This document shows positions 1 through 5,494 of a stretch of DNA of 18,785 nt, one piece after another. Each line of letters begins with the position of its first letter. Position 1 is the stretch's first letter. The stretch lies in the NCBI GenBank assembly GCA_964434575.1, contig CAYSWB010000024.1, positions 1 through 18,785 on the forward strand. The letters are read 5' to 3'. A model generated the notes under the pieces. That model saw only the letters and a list, made by a program, of their open reading frames with translations, was not told where the DNA came from and ran no database searches. This stretch comes from DAORHV01 sp964434575. Lineage in GTDB: Bacteria > Patescibacteriota > Gracilibacteria > Peribacterales > Peribacteraceae. The position numbers and the translations under genes are program-made.

Positions 1-45
1 GTAACAAGGTATCCGTAGGAGAACCTGCGGATGGAACATCTCCTT
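1..45 (+). rRNA. 16S rRNA, 3' end only
   Basis: The first 45 bases are the 3' terminus of a small-subunit rRNA. They begin with the conserved GTAACAAGGT, followed by helix 45 (GTAGG, AGAA loop, CCTGC) and a tail ending in ATCTCCTT. The usual bacterial tail reads GGATCACCTCCTT; here it reads GGAACATCTCCTT, so two positions differ, one of them inside the anti-Shine-Dalgarno core. The rest of the gene lies upstream of the window. Confidence 0.95.
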
Positions 46-298
46 ACCAGGGAGTCATTTCCTGGCACATCCTCTGATCAGTGCTAAGCATCATGATGAT
101 TTCGCTCGCATTCTGCGACGAAATGCCAATTGGCCGAGGGCACCCTCCTCTTTTCGGAATTCAGTCTCTCCCCTCTCGGGGATGCTGGATTCTGCAAAGA
201 GCGAGGCTCGGAACGTCTCTTAATTTTCTCTCTCTGTTACACGATGGGGTGACCCGGGGCTTTTTGGCGTGGAATGAAAATCTTGTATAGTCCTTCTC
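46..298 (+). other. Spacer after 16S: no tRNA, no 23S, several hairpins
   Basis: This 253-base spacer separates the 16S end from the next protein gene. I find no tRNA cloverleaf and no 23S start. It holds several inverted repeats: CCAGG/CCTGG at about 48-64; a hairpin at 99-124 (ATTTCG and TCGC pairing with GCGA and CGAAAT, one bulged C); and a longer one at 157-192 (GAAT/ATTC, CAG/CTG, CCCC/GGGG with TCTC loop). They may be rRNA processing or termination structures. No clean hairpin-plus-T-tract terminator is visible. Confidence 0.6.
264..291 (+). promoter_or_regulatory. Promoter of the cysteine-rich repeat gene
   Basis: A -35 box TTGGCG (264-269), 16-base spacer and -10 box TATAGT (286-291). 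The -10 ends 7 bases before the ATG at 299, so transcription should begin at or 1 base before the start codon. Confidence 0.6.
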
Positions 299-1015
299 AT
301 GCGTCTTTCCGCCAACCAACGTACATTCCTGCTTTCTTTTGTCGTGGTAGCGGCGACGGCAGCAGGAGGAGGCGCGCTTCGGGGCGACATTCTCGGCGGC
401 ACCCCGCAAGGCAGGGGGCCGGAGAACTACTGCTGTGTAGCGACCGTGGAGGATTTGCAGGGTCAGACATCGCAGGTGGCAAGGTGCGTGACGGCATCGC
501 AGGCCACGCTGGAAGGCAGGGGCCTGTCGTCCTGTAGGTCGTATGAGGACAGTGCCATGTGCAATCAGGAGTGTGTGGTGCCGGCGGAGCCAGAGGAGGA
601 AGAGCGACCATCCGAGCCGGAGAACTACTGCTGTGTATCGACCGTGCAGGATTTGCAGGGCGTAACGTCACAGGTTGCAAGGTGCGTAACGGCAGCACAG
701 GCCACGCTGGAAGGCAGGGGCCTGTCGTCCTGCACGGCGCATGCGGATGCCGCCACGTGCCAGGAGGCATGCGCGGTGCCGGCGGAGCCAGAGGAGGAAG
801 AGCGACCATCCGAGCCGGAAAACTACTGCTGCGTATCGACCGTGGAGGATTTGCAGGGCGCAACATCGCAGGTGGCAAGGTGCGTGACGGCATCGCAGGC
901 CACGCTTGAAGGCAGGGGCCTGTCGTCCTGTAGGTCGTATGAGGACAGTGCCATGTGCAGTCAGGAGTGTGTGGTGCCGGCGGAGCCAGGCCAAGGTGAG
1001 GCACAGGGACGTTAG
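299..1015 (+). CDS. Secreted protein with three six-cysteine repeats
   Basis: I do not recognise a named family. The 238-aa protein opens with a signal peptide (basic MRLSANQR, hydrophobic residues about 10-22, small residues after), so it is probably exported. From about residue 41 there are three tandem 66-aa repeats, each starting PENYCC and holding six cysteines in the order CC, C, C, C, C (18 in all), joined by an acidic Pro/Glu linker. Six cysteines per unit and export suggest three disulfides per domain. Repeats 1 and 3 are nearly identical; repeat 2 differs mainly around its fourth and fifth cysteines. The start is chosen from the signal peptide and the -10 box 7 bases upstream. No Shine-Dalgarno sequence is present. 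It follows the 16S gene with its own promoter. Function is unknown; a surface adhesin or protease-inhibitor-like role is only a guess. Confidence 0.85.
   Translation: MRLSANQRTFLLSFVVVAATAAGGGALRGDILGGTPQGRGPENYCCVATVEDLQGQTSQVARCVTASQATLEGRGLSSCRSYEDSAMCNQECVVPAEPEEEERPSEPENYCCVSTVQDLQGVTSQVARCVTAAQATLEGRGLSSCTAHADAATCQEACAVPAEPEEEERPSEPENYCCVSTVEDLQGATSQVARCVTASQATLEGRGLSSCRSYEDSAMCSQECVVPAEPGQGEAQGR
421..1014 (+). repeat. Three tandem 198-bp coding repeats
   Basis: Units begin at GGAGAACTAC (421), GGAGAACTAC (619) and GGAAAACTAC (817), exactly 198 bp apart, which is 66 codons and keeps the frame. The last unit ends with the gene. Long blocks are identical at the DNA level, which points to recent duplication or gene conversion. 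Confidence 0.95.
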
Positions 1016-1052
1016 GAGGCGCTTGCGCATCGCATACAGCGGAGGCCCCCGT

Positions 1053-1081
1053 TCGAAAATCGATGACGAGCGGGCTATGCT
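1053..1081 (+). promoter_or_regulatory. Promoter of the TfoX_C gene (leaderless)
   Basis: -35-like TCGAAA (1053-1058), 17-base spacer, -10 TATGCT (1076-1081). The -10 ends 6 bases before the ATG at 1088, placing the expected transcript start on the A of the start codon. Confidence 0.5.
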
Positions 1082-1087
1082 GCCAGC

Positions 1088-1417
1088 ATGTTTCCCGACC
1101 CCGACACGCCCGTAGAACGCCTGATGAACCTGGGGCCGGCCAGTAGCCGCTGGCTGCACCCGGCCGGCATCCGCACGCTGCGCGACCTGCAGGACGTACC
1201 ACTGGGCGTGCTGTACGAAAAGGTGAAGCGCCGGATCCCCCGCTGCAGCGCCGTCTTCCTCTACGCGGTGTTCGGCGCGCTGACGAACGCGCATTGGAAT
1301 ACTCTGCCGCCCGACATCAAGCGCCAGCTGCGCGACGGTGCGCGCATCGTGAACGACAAGCTCAAGCGCGAGCGGGCGGCGCGCAAGAAACGCCTGCGCA
1401 AGAAAAACCCCGCCTGA
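1088..1417 (+). CDS. Stand-alone TfoX C-terminal domain protein
   Basis: This 109-aa protein matches the TfoX C-terminal domain, a small helical domain with helix-hairpin-helix character. The recognisable parts are LMNLGPASSRWL at residues 12-23, GIRTLRDL at about 27-34, then ALTNAHWNTLPP at about 64-75. In proteobacterial competence regulators this domain follows a TfoX N-terminal domain, and many genomes also carry it alone; here the N-terminal domain is absent. The last 20 residues are a Lys/Arg-rich tail (KRERAARKKRLRKK) that may bind nucleic acid. The start is supported by a -10 box 6 bases upstream and the lack of any Shine-Dalgarno. The stop codon sits in the loop of a terminator hairpin. 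A role in DNA uptake is possible given the pilus genes 13 kb away, but that is inference. Confidence 0.8.
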   Translation: MFPDPDTPVERLMNLGPASSRWLHPAGIRTLRDLQDVPLGVLYEKVKRRIPRCSAVFLYAVFGALTNAHWNTLPPDIKRQLRDGARIVNDKLKRERAARKKRLRKKNPA

Positions 1418-1425
1418 CGGCGGGG
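1408..1425. terminator. Bidirectional intrinsic terminator
   Basis: A 7-bp perfect stem (CCCCGCC / GGCGGGG) with a 4-base loop TGAC. On the minus strand five T residues follow directly, a good terminator for the convergent gene ending at 1455. On the plus strand it is followed by a looser pyrimidine-rich stretch. The TGA stop of the plus-strand gene lies in the loop. Confidence 0.85.
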
Positions 1426-1454
1426 TATTCCCCTTTTCCTTTGGCCGGCGCGGT

Positions 1455-1931
1455 TCAGCCATACACGGAATCCCAGCGGGTGCCGAGATTCGCCATCGCC
1501 TCGTCATCGGCGGCCTCCAGCTCGTCGATGGTTTGTTCGCGGACAGGTCCGGTGGCGTCATCGTTGCTTTCAACAAGCGAGTTTTCGTTGCGACGGCCCA
1601 TCAGCACGGCGGCAATGCGATCCATGGTCTCATCGGCCTCGCTGTCTAAGCGCGCCTCACGCTGCGCGGCGGTTTCGGGCCCGCGGATCATGGCCCCCAA
1701 CTCCTTGCGCATGCCGTCGAGCGTCGCGGCGTGCTGGATGGTGAGGAAGAAGCCGTTGCCCATGGTGGTGCGGAAATGGGCGACCAAGTCCTCCATGCGG
1801 CGGATCTCCTGGCGGAGGGCGGTGACCTCACCGGATTCCTTGCCCGCCTCCAAGGCGCCGTTCATGCGGTGGTCGACGGCGGTCAGCTGTTCGGGTTGGT
1901 CGTACGTAAGCGCGTCTGCTTGTCGGATCAT
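1455..1931 (-). CDS. Hypothetical hydrophilic helical protein
   Basis: I do not recognise this 158-aa protein. It is hydrophilic, rich in Glu, Ala and Arg, and looks mostly helical. A likely coiled-coil region runs through EVTALRQEIRRMEDLVAHF (about residues 35-53), and the C-terminus is acidic. No signal peptide or membrane segment is visible. I chose the ATG at 1931 because a good promoter (TTGACC, 16 bases, TAGGAT) lies just upstream and would give a leader of about 22 bases. The frame stays open upstream to a GTG at 2015, but that start lies ahead of the promoter. The gene converges on the TfoX_C gene and shares its terminator. Composition is like its neighbours. Confidence 0.7.
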   Translation of the reverse strand: MIRQADALTYDQPEQLTAVDHRMNGALEAGKESGEVTALRQEIRRMEDLVAHFRTTMGNGFFLTIQHAATLDGMRKELGAMIRGPETAAQREARLDSEADETMDRIAAVLMGRRNENSLVESNDDATGPVREQTIDELEAADDEAMANLGTRWDSVYG

Positions 1932-1959
1932 GATTGTGGTTGGGGAAAAAAGATGCCGC

Positions 1960-1987
1960 ATCCTAGAAAGAACACCCGCGGGGTCAA
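1960..1987 (-). promoter_or_regulatory. Promoter of the 158-aa helical protein gene
   Basis: Reading the minus strand: -35 TTGACC (1987-1982), 16-base spacer, -10 TAGGAT (1965-1960). Expected start is near 1953, leaving a leader of about 22 bases before the ATG at 1931. No Shine-Dalgarno is seen in that leader. Confidence 0.55.
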
Positions 1988-2034
1988 ACGCCCATTCCAC
2001 CCGAAGTCGGGGCACGACGATCGCGAGGCTTTCG

Positions 2035-2058
2035 CACGTGGAAAAACAAGTCCACGTG
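2035..2058 (-). terminator. Hairpin after sufD
   Basis: An 8-bp perfect stem CACGTGGA / TCCACGTG with an 8-base loop lies 16 bases past the sufD stop. No T-tract follows on the minus strand, so it may be an mRNA 3'-end stabiliser rather than a classical terminator. Confidence 0.45.
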
Positions 2059-2073
2059 AAATGGCTTTCTTCG

Positions 2074-2895
2074 TCAAGAAACCTTCACCCCGTCGTACTT
2101 CGCTGTAATAAGCGCTTCGATATGTCTGCGCGCCTTGTCATCGGCGATATGTGAAACCAATTCGCCGAGGAATCCTTCCACGAACATACGCCGGGCATCG
2201 CGCTCCGGAATGCCGCGCGCCGCAAAGTAGAAGAGGTCCTCGCTGCCAAGGCGCGCCACGGTGGCCGAATGGCTGGCTTTCACGTCGTTGGTCTTGATCT
2301 CCAGGCCCGGCACCGCGTCCACGCGGGCGGTGGGATCCAGCATCAGGACTTCTTCGGTGAGGAATGTGTCTGTTCCGCCGCCGCCCAGGCCGATGGCGAT
2401 CATGCCGTCGCACTTCACGCGCGCCTTGTGTTCCGCCACGCCCCTGATGGTGATCTGTCCGCCGCCGTTTTTGGCCCGGAACTCGTTGCGGACCGCGATG
2501 CGCTGGGTGTCGGCGCCATGCGCGTAGAACACCACGTCGGCGGTGGACCGCGCTCCCCCGCCCTCCAGAACGGACGCGATGGAATGCTCCACGTCGCCAC
2601 CGAGCAGGACGGTCTGCCAGTGGATCGATCCCCCGCTCGCCACCGCGGAGCGCTGGCGGACGACTGCTTTGGTTTTGCCGGGAGGCACCAACAGCACCAC
2701 GTTGGCGGCCGCATCCTTCCCCACCCGCACGAACACGTCCGGCTCCGACGCATCGAGTAACAAGGGCTCGGCCAGCCGTACGCCGGCCGGCACGGAGATG
2801 ATCATGCAGCCGTCCTTATCCCGCTTCGCTGTGACCCCGTGCTTGCGGGCGGCGGCATCGAGCAGGTCGGCCGGTGAGGGTTTGGCGTTCTTCAT
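2074..2895 (-). CDS. sufD: SufD-like Fe-S cluster scaffold subunit (short)
   Basis: SufD pairs with SufB and the ATPase SufC in a cytosolic scaffold that builds iron-sulfur clusters. The 273-aa protein shows the SufBD-core C-terminal signature PGLEIKTNDVKASHSATV, then LGSEDLFYFAARGI. The His of ASHSATV (residue 209) matches the conserved His of SufD (His360 in E. coli), part of the SufB-SufD cluster-assembly site. It lacks the cysteine found at the equivalent catalytic position in SufB, which supports SufD. At 273 residues it is much shorter than typical SufD (about 420), mostly through loss of the N-terminal helical part. SufB is encoded 4.2 kb away on the same strand and SufC is not in the window. 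The start at 2895 has no clear Shine-Dalgarno or near -10 box and is less certain than the family call. Confidence 0.88.
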   Translation of the reverse strand: MKNAKPSPADLLDAAARKHGVTAKRDKDGCMIISVPAGVRLAEPLLLDASEPDVFVRVGKDAAANVVLLVPPGKTKAVVRQRSAVASGGSIHWQTVLLGGDVEHSIASVLEGGGARSTADVVFYAHGADTQRIAVRNEFRAKNGGGQITIRGVAEHKARVKCDGMIAIGLGGGGTDTFLTEEVLMLDPTARVDAVPGLEIKTNDVKASHSATVARLGSEDLFYFAARGIPERDARRMFVEGFLGELVSHIADDKARRHIEALITAKYDGVKVS

Positions 2896-2931
2896 CGCGG
2901 GGCAACCGAGCGCGTCAATTGCACCCGTGCA

Positions 2932-2940
2932 TGGTACTCC
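2932..2940 (+). promoter_or_regulatory. Extended -10 element, small basic protein gene
   Basis: TGG followed by TACTCC (2935-2940), ending 6 bases before the ATG at 2947. I see no good -35 at the right distance. The 51-bp gap is shared with the divergent sufD. Confidence 0.35.
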
Positions 2941-2946
2941 AGTAGC

Positions 2947-3204
2947 ATGACTTCGTTGAACCCCTCCCCACGTTCCCGTATGGCCGGCGCCTCCCCCTCC
3001 GAAACTCCGCGTGAACGCGCCCCGGCGCGCGTCCGTGAGTCACTCGGCAATTTGCGCAAAAAAGTGGGGCCGAAGGTGGCTCCCGCCATGCGCAAGACGG
3101 CCGGCTTCGTCAGTCGCGGACTCCGCAACGCGCCCAAGGCCGGCGTGAAGCTCGCTCGCGGACTCGGTCAGCGGCTGGGAAGGATAAAAAAGAAGTCCAG
3201 CTAG
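2947..3204 (+). CDS. Small very basic protein
   Basis: No family recognised. The 85-aa protein has 13 Arg and 9 Lys against only 3 Glu and no Asp, with many Ala, Gly and Pro. The first 25 residues look disordered (Pro, Ser, Arg). The rest repeats a pattern of basic amphipathic stretches such as LRKKVGPKVAPAMRK and GLRNAPKAGVKLARGLGQR. That composition fits a nucleic-acid-binding or histone-H1-like protein, but it could also be a membrane-binding peptide. There is no signal peptide. It is divergent from sufD. The start is supported by a TGG-TACTCC element ending 6 bases upstream, giving a leaderless message. No terminator is seen directly after it. Confidence 0.6.
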   Translation: MTSLNPSPRSRMAGASPSETPRERAPARVRESLGNLRKKVGPKVAPAMRKTAGFVSRGLRNAPKAGVKLARGLGQRLGRIKKKSS

Positions 3205-3283
3205 CCAAACTCCAGCGACCATTTTCTTGACTCTGCGCAAGCGCTGAGTAGTGTTGTTGCATCTACTTTTCCCCCAAGCGCCT

Positions 3284-3436
3284 ATGCCGTCTCCCGAAGG
3301 ATTCGGACGCGACACGATGGAAACCGGCCTGAACAAGAAGCTCGCCGTGCCGGCCAAGCTGGCCGCCGCCGACAAGGTCGACAACGACCTGATGGCCGAC
3401 GTCGCGAAGCAGGTCGAGGGTCTGGACATCGAGTAA
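3284..3436 (+). CDS. Small acidic hypothetical protein
   Basis: No family recognised. From the ATG at 3284 the product has 50 residues, with a short N-terminal stretch (MPSPEGFGRD) and a probable helix-rich remainder (ETGLNKKLAVPAKL, then VDNDLMADVAKQVEGLDIE). The frame is open back to a GTG at 3251. No Shine-Dalgarno precedes either start; a possible promoter TTGACT (3227-3232) lies upstream with only a weak -10. The main evidence that this is a gene is a strong intrinsic terminator 24 bases after its stop and codon use like its neighbours. It stands alone between a plus-strand gene and the convergent repeat protein. Confidence 0.5.
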   Translation: MPSPEGFGRDTMETGLNKKLAVPAKLAAADKVDNDLMADVAKQVEGLDIE

Positions 3437-3460
3437 TACCGGGGCCCGACCGGACGAGAC

Positions 3461-3484
3461 AAGCCGCGCGCCCGCGGCTTTTTT
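3461..3484 (+). terminator. Intrinsic terminator
   Basis: Stem AAGCCGCG / CGCGGCTT with loop CGCC, followed by TTTT (six Ts counting those in the stem). It ends transcription of the small plus-strand gene and may also act, more weakly, on the minus-strand repeat-protein gene that stops at 3490. Confidence 0.85.
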
Positions 3485-3489
3485 CGTGG

Positions 3490-4551
3490 TCATTCTTCGT
3501 CGGCGTCTTCTTCCTGTTTTTTGGCTTCCAGTTCGGCGATGCGCTCGTACATCTCCTTGGCGCGTTCGGTGAAACCCTGGGCCAGACACGTGTCGGCGCA
3601 ATGCACCATGCGATCAACCGAGCCAGCGGCCTTGTAGACTTCCATGGCGTCGTCGAACCGGCCCTGCGCCAGGAATTTGTCGCCGTTGGCGATGAGGACT
3701 TTCTCCTTGGGAATGTTCATGCCGGCCGCGGCATAGGCGGCGCGGGCGGCGGCGATGTCGCCTTTCTTGAACAGACATTCGTCGGCGTGGGCCACCAGCG
3801 TGTCCACCGGCGGGGCCAGATCCGCGGCGGCGTAGGCCGACACGCCGAGGATGAAGTCCGAACGGTCGATGTGTTCCTTGCCGGCCGCCACGAACTTCTC
3901 GGCCGGAATGCGCCCGCCGATGGCGGTGTAGCAGTGACGGGCGTCCTGGAAGCGGCCCTGCGCCAGGTACATGTCGCCGCAGCGGTCCAGTCCGGACTGG
4001 CTCTTGGCGGCGATGAGCGCCTCCACGGCGGCCTCCATCATGCCCTTGGCCAAGCAGGCGTCGGCGCAGCCGATGAGCTTGTCGCGGTCACCGGCGGCCA
4101 TGTAGGCCAGGCGCGCTTCGTCCAGCAGGCCCTTGCCCATGCACGAGTTGCCGCATACGACGAGCTTCTTCGGGTCGGCCGACAGCTCGTAGGCTTTGCG
4201 CGCCTCGCGCAACATGCCGGCCTCCATGCACTTGTCGCCGCAGACGGACAAACGATCCTTGGCATCGGCTTCGGCATAGGCATTGAACGCCTCGGCGGGC
4301 CAGCCGCGCTTCATGGCCTCGTCGCCGAACGCGATCAGCTTGGGCGCCGGGATTTTCTGGCCTGCCTGTTCGTAGCAATGCCGCGCGTCATCCAGGCGGT
4401 TGGCAGCCAGGCACGCGTCGCCGCACTCGACCATTTTCTGCGGAGCGGCCGCCTGCTTGTAGGCATGCAAAGCGTCCTGGTACTTACCCAGCTTCAGGTA
4501 GCCATCGCCCAGCAGGATGTGGGCACGTTGGTCGACGACGGTATTGGTCAT
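3490..4551 (-). CDS. TPR-like repeat protein with CxxxC pairs
   Basis: The 353-aa protein is built almost wholly of about ten helical-hairpin repeats of 29-33 residues, close to tetratricopeptide repeats but slightly short. Each has a G/A-D...L...G...A...Y pattern (for example YLKLGKYQDALHAYKQA). An unusual feature is a cysteine pair at the start of many repeats: CGDAC (43-47), CGDKC (104-108), CGNSC (133-137), CADAC (162-166) and CADTC (318-322), with partial forms CGDMY (191) and HADEC (255-259). Five intact CxxxC pairs in one cytosolic protein suggest metal or redox function, or structural packing; this is inference. It ends with an acidic, charged tail (EEDADEE). There is no signal peptide. 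TPR proteins usually act as scaffolds. The promoter gives a leaderless message. Confidence 0.8.
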   Translation of the reverse strand: MTNTVVDQRAHILLGDGYLKLGKYQDALHAYKQAAAPQKMVECGDACLAANRLDDARHCYEQAGQKIPAPKLIAFGDEAMKRGWPAEAFNAYAEADAKDRLSVCGDKCMEAGMLREARKAYELSADPKKLVVCGNSCMGKGLLDEARLAYMAAGDRDKLIGCADACLAKGMMEAAVEALIAAKSQSGLDRCGDMYLAQGRFQDARHCYTAIGGRIPAEKFVAAGKEHIDRSDFILGVSAYAAADLAPPVDTLVAHADECLFKKGDIAAARAAYAAAGMNIPKEKVLIANGDKFLAQGRFDDAMEVYKAAGSVDRMVHCADTCLAQGFTERAKEMYERIAELEAKKQEEDADEE

Positions 4552-4557
4552 GTTTCT

Positions 4558-4585
4558 TTTATATTATTATACAATATTTTATGAA
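4558..4585 (-). promoter_or_regulatory. Promoter of the repeat protein (leaderless)
   Basis: Minus strand: -35 TTCATA (4585-4580), 16-base spacer, -10 TATAAA (4563-4558), ending 6 bases before the ATG at 4551. A second -10-like TATAAT lies at 4571-4566. The surrounding 4552-4660 is strikingly AT-rich for this window. Confidence 0.6.
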
Positions 4586-4628
4586 AAAATCATAGAAGCT
4601 TTGGCTATGGCTAGCCCAAGCCGTGAAA

Positions 4629-4657
4629 TTGATAAAATTTCATAAATAATGTATAAT
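4629..4657 (+). promoter_or_regulatory. Near-consensus promoter of the small-protein cluster
   Basis: TTGATA (4629-4634), exactly 17 bases, TATAAT (4652-4657). This is the best sigma-70-type match in the window. Expected start is near 4664, giving a leader of about 94 bases. An ATG at 4656 overlaps the -10 box and so cannot be the start for this transcript. Confidence 0.85.
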
Positions 4658-4663
4658 GATAGT

Positions 4664-4757
4664 TAGCCTGGGACATTCCAAACCAGAGCCTACTCGCGAC
4701 GCGAGCAGCTCCCGGCTGGAACCCGGGCGACGCTGCTCATTCACAGGGAGACAGAGA
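4664..4757 (+). promoter_or_regulatory. Structured 5' leader with competing hairpins
   Basis: Hairpin A is CTCGC-GAC-GCGAG (4693-4705). Hairpin B is GAGCAGC (4703-4709) pairing with GCTGCTC (4732-4738), plus an inner CCCGG/CCGGG (4711-4715 / 4723-4727). A and B share bases 4703-4705 and exclude each other. The Shine-Dalgarno follows just after hairpin B. This looks like a cis-regulatory leader; no known riboswitch class is recognised. Confidence 0.45.
4745..4751 (+). promoter_or_regulatory. Shine-Dalgarno deciding the start at 4758
   Basis: AGGGAGA ends 6 bases before the ATG. It matches 6 of 7 positions of AAGGAGA, the sequence fully complementary to this organism's own 16S tail. Confidence 0.65.
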
Positions 4758-4997
4758 ATGCGATACTTAGGTAACGGCCGGTGGGAGTACACGCAACAGG
4801 ACCGCGACGAAGCGGATCGGCGGCAAATGGACCGGGCGCGGAAAGCGAGTCAGCAGGGCGGCTTCAACCCCCTGCGATTCCTCTTCCGACGCTTCGAGTA
4901 CATCGCCGTCCTCCTGTTCCTCATCGTCGGTCTGTGCACGTACATCGGTCCGATCCTGACGTTCGTCAGCAAGATCTTCAGCGGCCTGAGCTTCTGA
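4758..4997 (+). CDS. Small single-span membrane protein
   Basis: No family recognised. The 79-aa protein has a charged, hydrophilic N-terminal half (MRYLGNGRWEYTQQDRDEADRRQ, about residues 1-38) and one strong transmembrane segment near residues 47-70 (FEYIAVLLFLIVGLCTYIGPILTF in outline), ending at a short tail. Basic residues before the segment predict a cytosolic N-terminus. The start is set by the Shine-Dalgarno at 4745-4751; the frame is open to 4656, but that codon lies within the -10 box. It is the first gene of a run of five small proteins and the only one behind a strong promoter and long structured leader, so it may be regulated at the RNA level. A GCCCCCTGG hairpin lies 49 bases after the stop. 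Confidence 0.7.
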   Translation: MRYLGNGRWEYTQQDRDEADRRQMDRARKASQQGGFNPLRFLFRRFEYIAVLLFLIVGLCTYIGPILTFVSKIFSGLSF

Positions 4998-5046
4998 ATT
5001 CTGCTGACACCCTAGCATCCCACGCTCCTTGAAAAAGAGCAGCAAC

Positions 5047-5070
5047 GCCCCCTGGTTCACTCCAGGGGGC
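5047..5070 (+). terminator. Strong hairpin without T-tract
   Basis: A 9-bp perfect stem GCCCCCTGG / CCAGGGGGC with loop TTCACT, between the genes ending at 4997 and starting at 5110. No T-run follows on the plus strand, so it may be a processing or attenuation structure rather than a simple terminator. Confidence 0.5.
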
Positions 5071-5109
5071 AATGCTGAAATCCACAGCCTGATCCACCAC
5101 CTTCCGCCC

Positions 5110-5433
5110 ATGCCCGGACCCATCCGCCCCGCCGGCACTCCCCGCGTCGAACCCGTGCTACCCGTGCAGCGCACGAAAAGCGTGCCCGACAAACCGAAAG
5201 ATCCTCCCGAAGGCGGCAAGCCGAACGAGGACGATCGCAAGCCGCCGGTACCGCCGGAAACCGTCGCCGCAAACGTGGAGGGCCCGCAGGGTTGCGGCTA
5301 CGTCATCTGGAAAATCTACCAAGCCTTCACCGGCGCCACCGAACCTCCGGCGTGGATGAAGGGCAACGATCCGCCCAAGCCCGAACCGCCGAAGGACGAA
5401 GACCCGCCGACAAGCGTCGATATCCGCGCATAG
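5110..5433 (+). CDS. Proline-rich hypothetical protein
   Basis: No family recognised. From the ATG at 5110 the product is 107 aa and largely disordered, with Pro-, Lys- and Asp/Glu-rich stretches at both ends (for example VPDKPKDPPEGGKPNEDDRKPP and PPKPEPPKDEDPP in outline). A short ordered core contains GCGYVIWKIYQAFTG near residues 61-75. There is no signal peptide or clear membrane span. The frame is open to a TTG at 5029, but that start would place the 5047-5070 hairpin inside the gene, so I prefer 5110. Neither start has a Shine-Dalgarno. It follows the small membrane protein and may share its transcript if the hairpin is read through. Confidence 0.55.
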   Translation: MPGPIRPAGTPRVEPVLPVQRTKSVPDKPKDPPEGGKPNEDDRKPPVPPETVAANVEGPQGCGYVIWKIYQAFTGATEPPAWMKGNDPPKPEPPKDEDPPTSVDIRA

Positions 5434-5494
5434 CGCGGGGAATTCCGCGCACGCACACTTGCATCGCGCGGGCGGAAAGCGGAACATCGTGGAC

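Noticed and set aside
46..298. tRNA-Ile or tRNA-Ala in the 16S spacer
   Set aside because: No acceptor stem, T-loop (GTTCRANNC) or anticodon arm could be found on either strand.
421..1014. Regular repeats that might be a CRISPR or other non-coding array
   Set aside because: The units are 198 bp, a multiple of three, and preserve an open frame with conserved cysteines, so they are coding duplications.
4656..4757. Upstream extension of the small membrane protein to the ATG at 4656
   Set aside because: That ATG overlaps the -10 box, the extra residues are unlike the rest, and a good Shine-Dalgarno precedes 4758.
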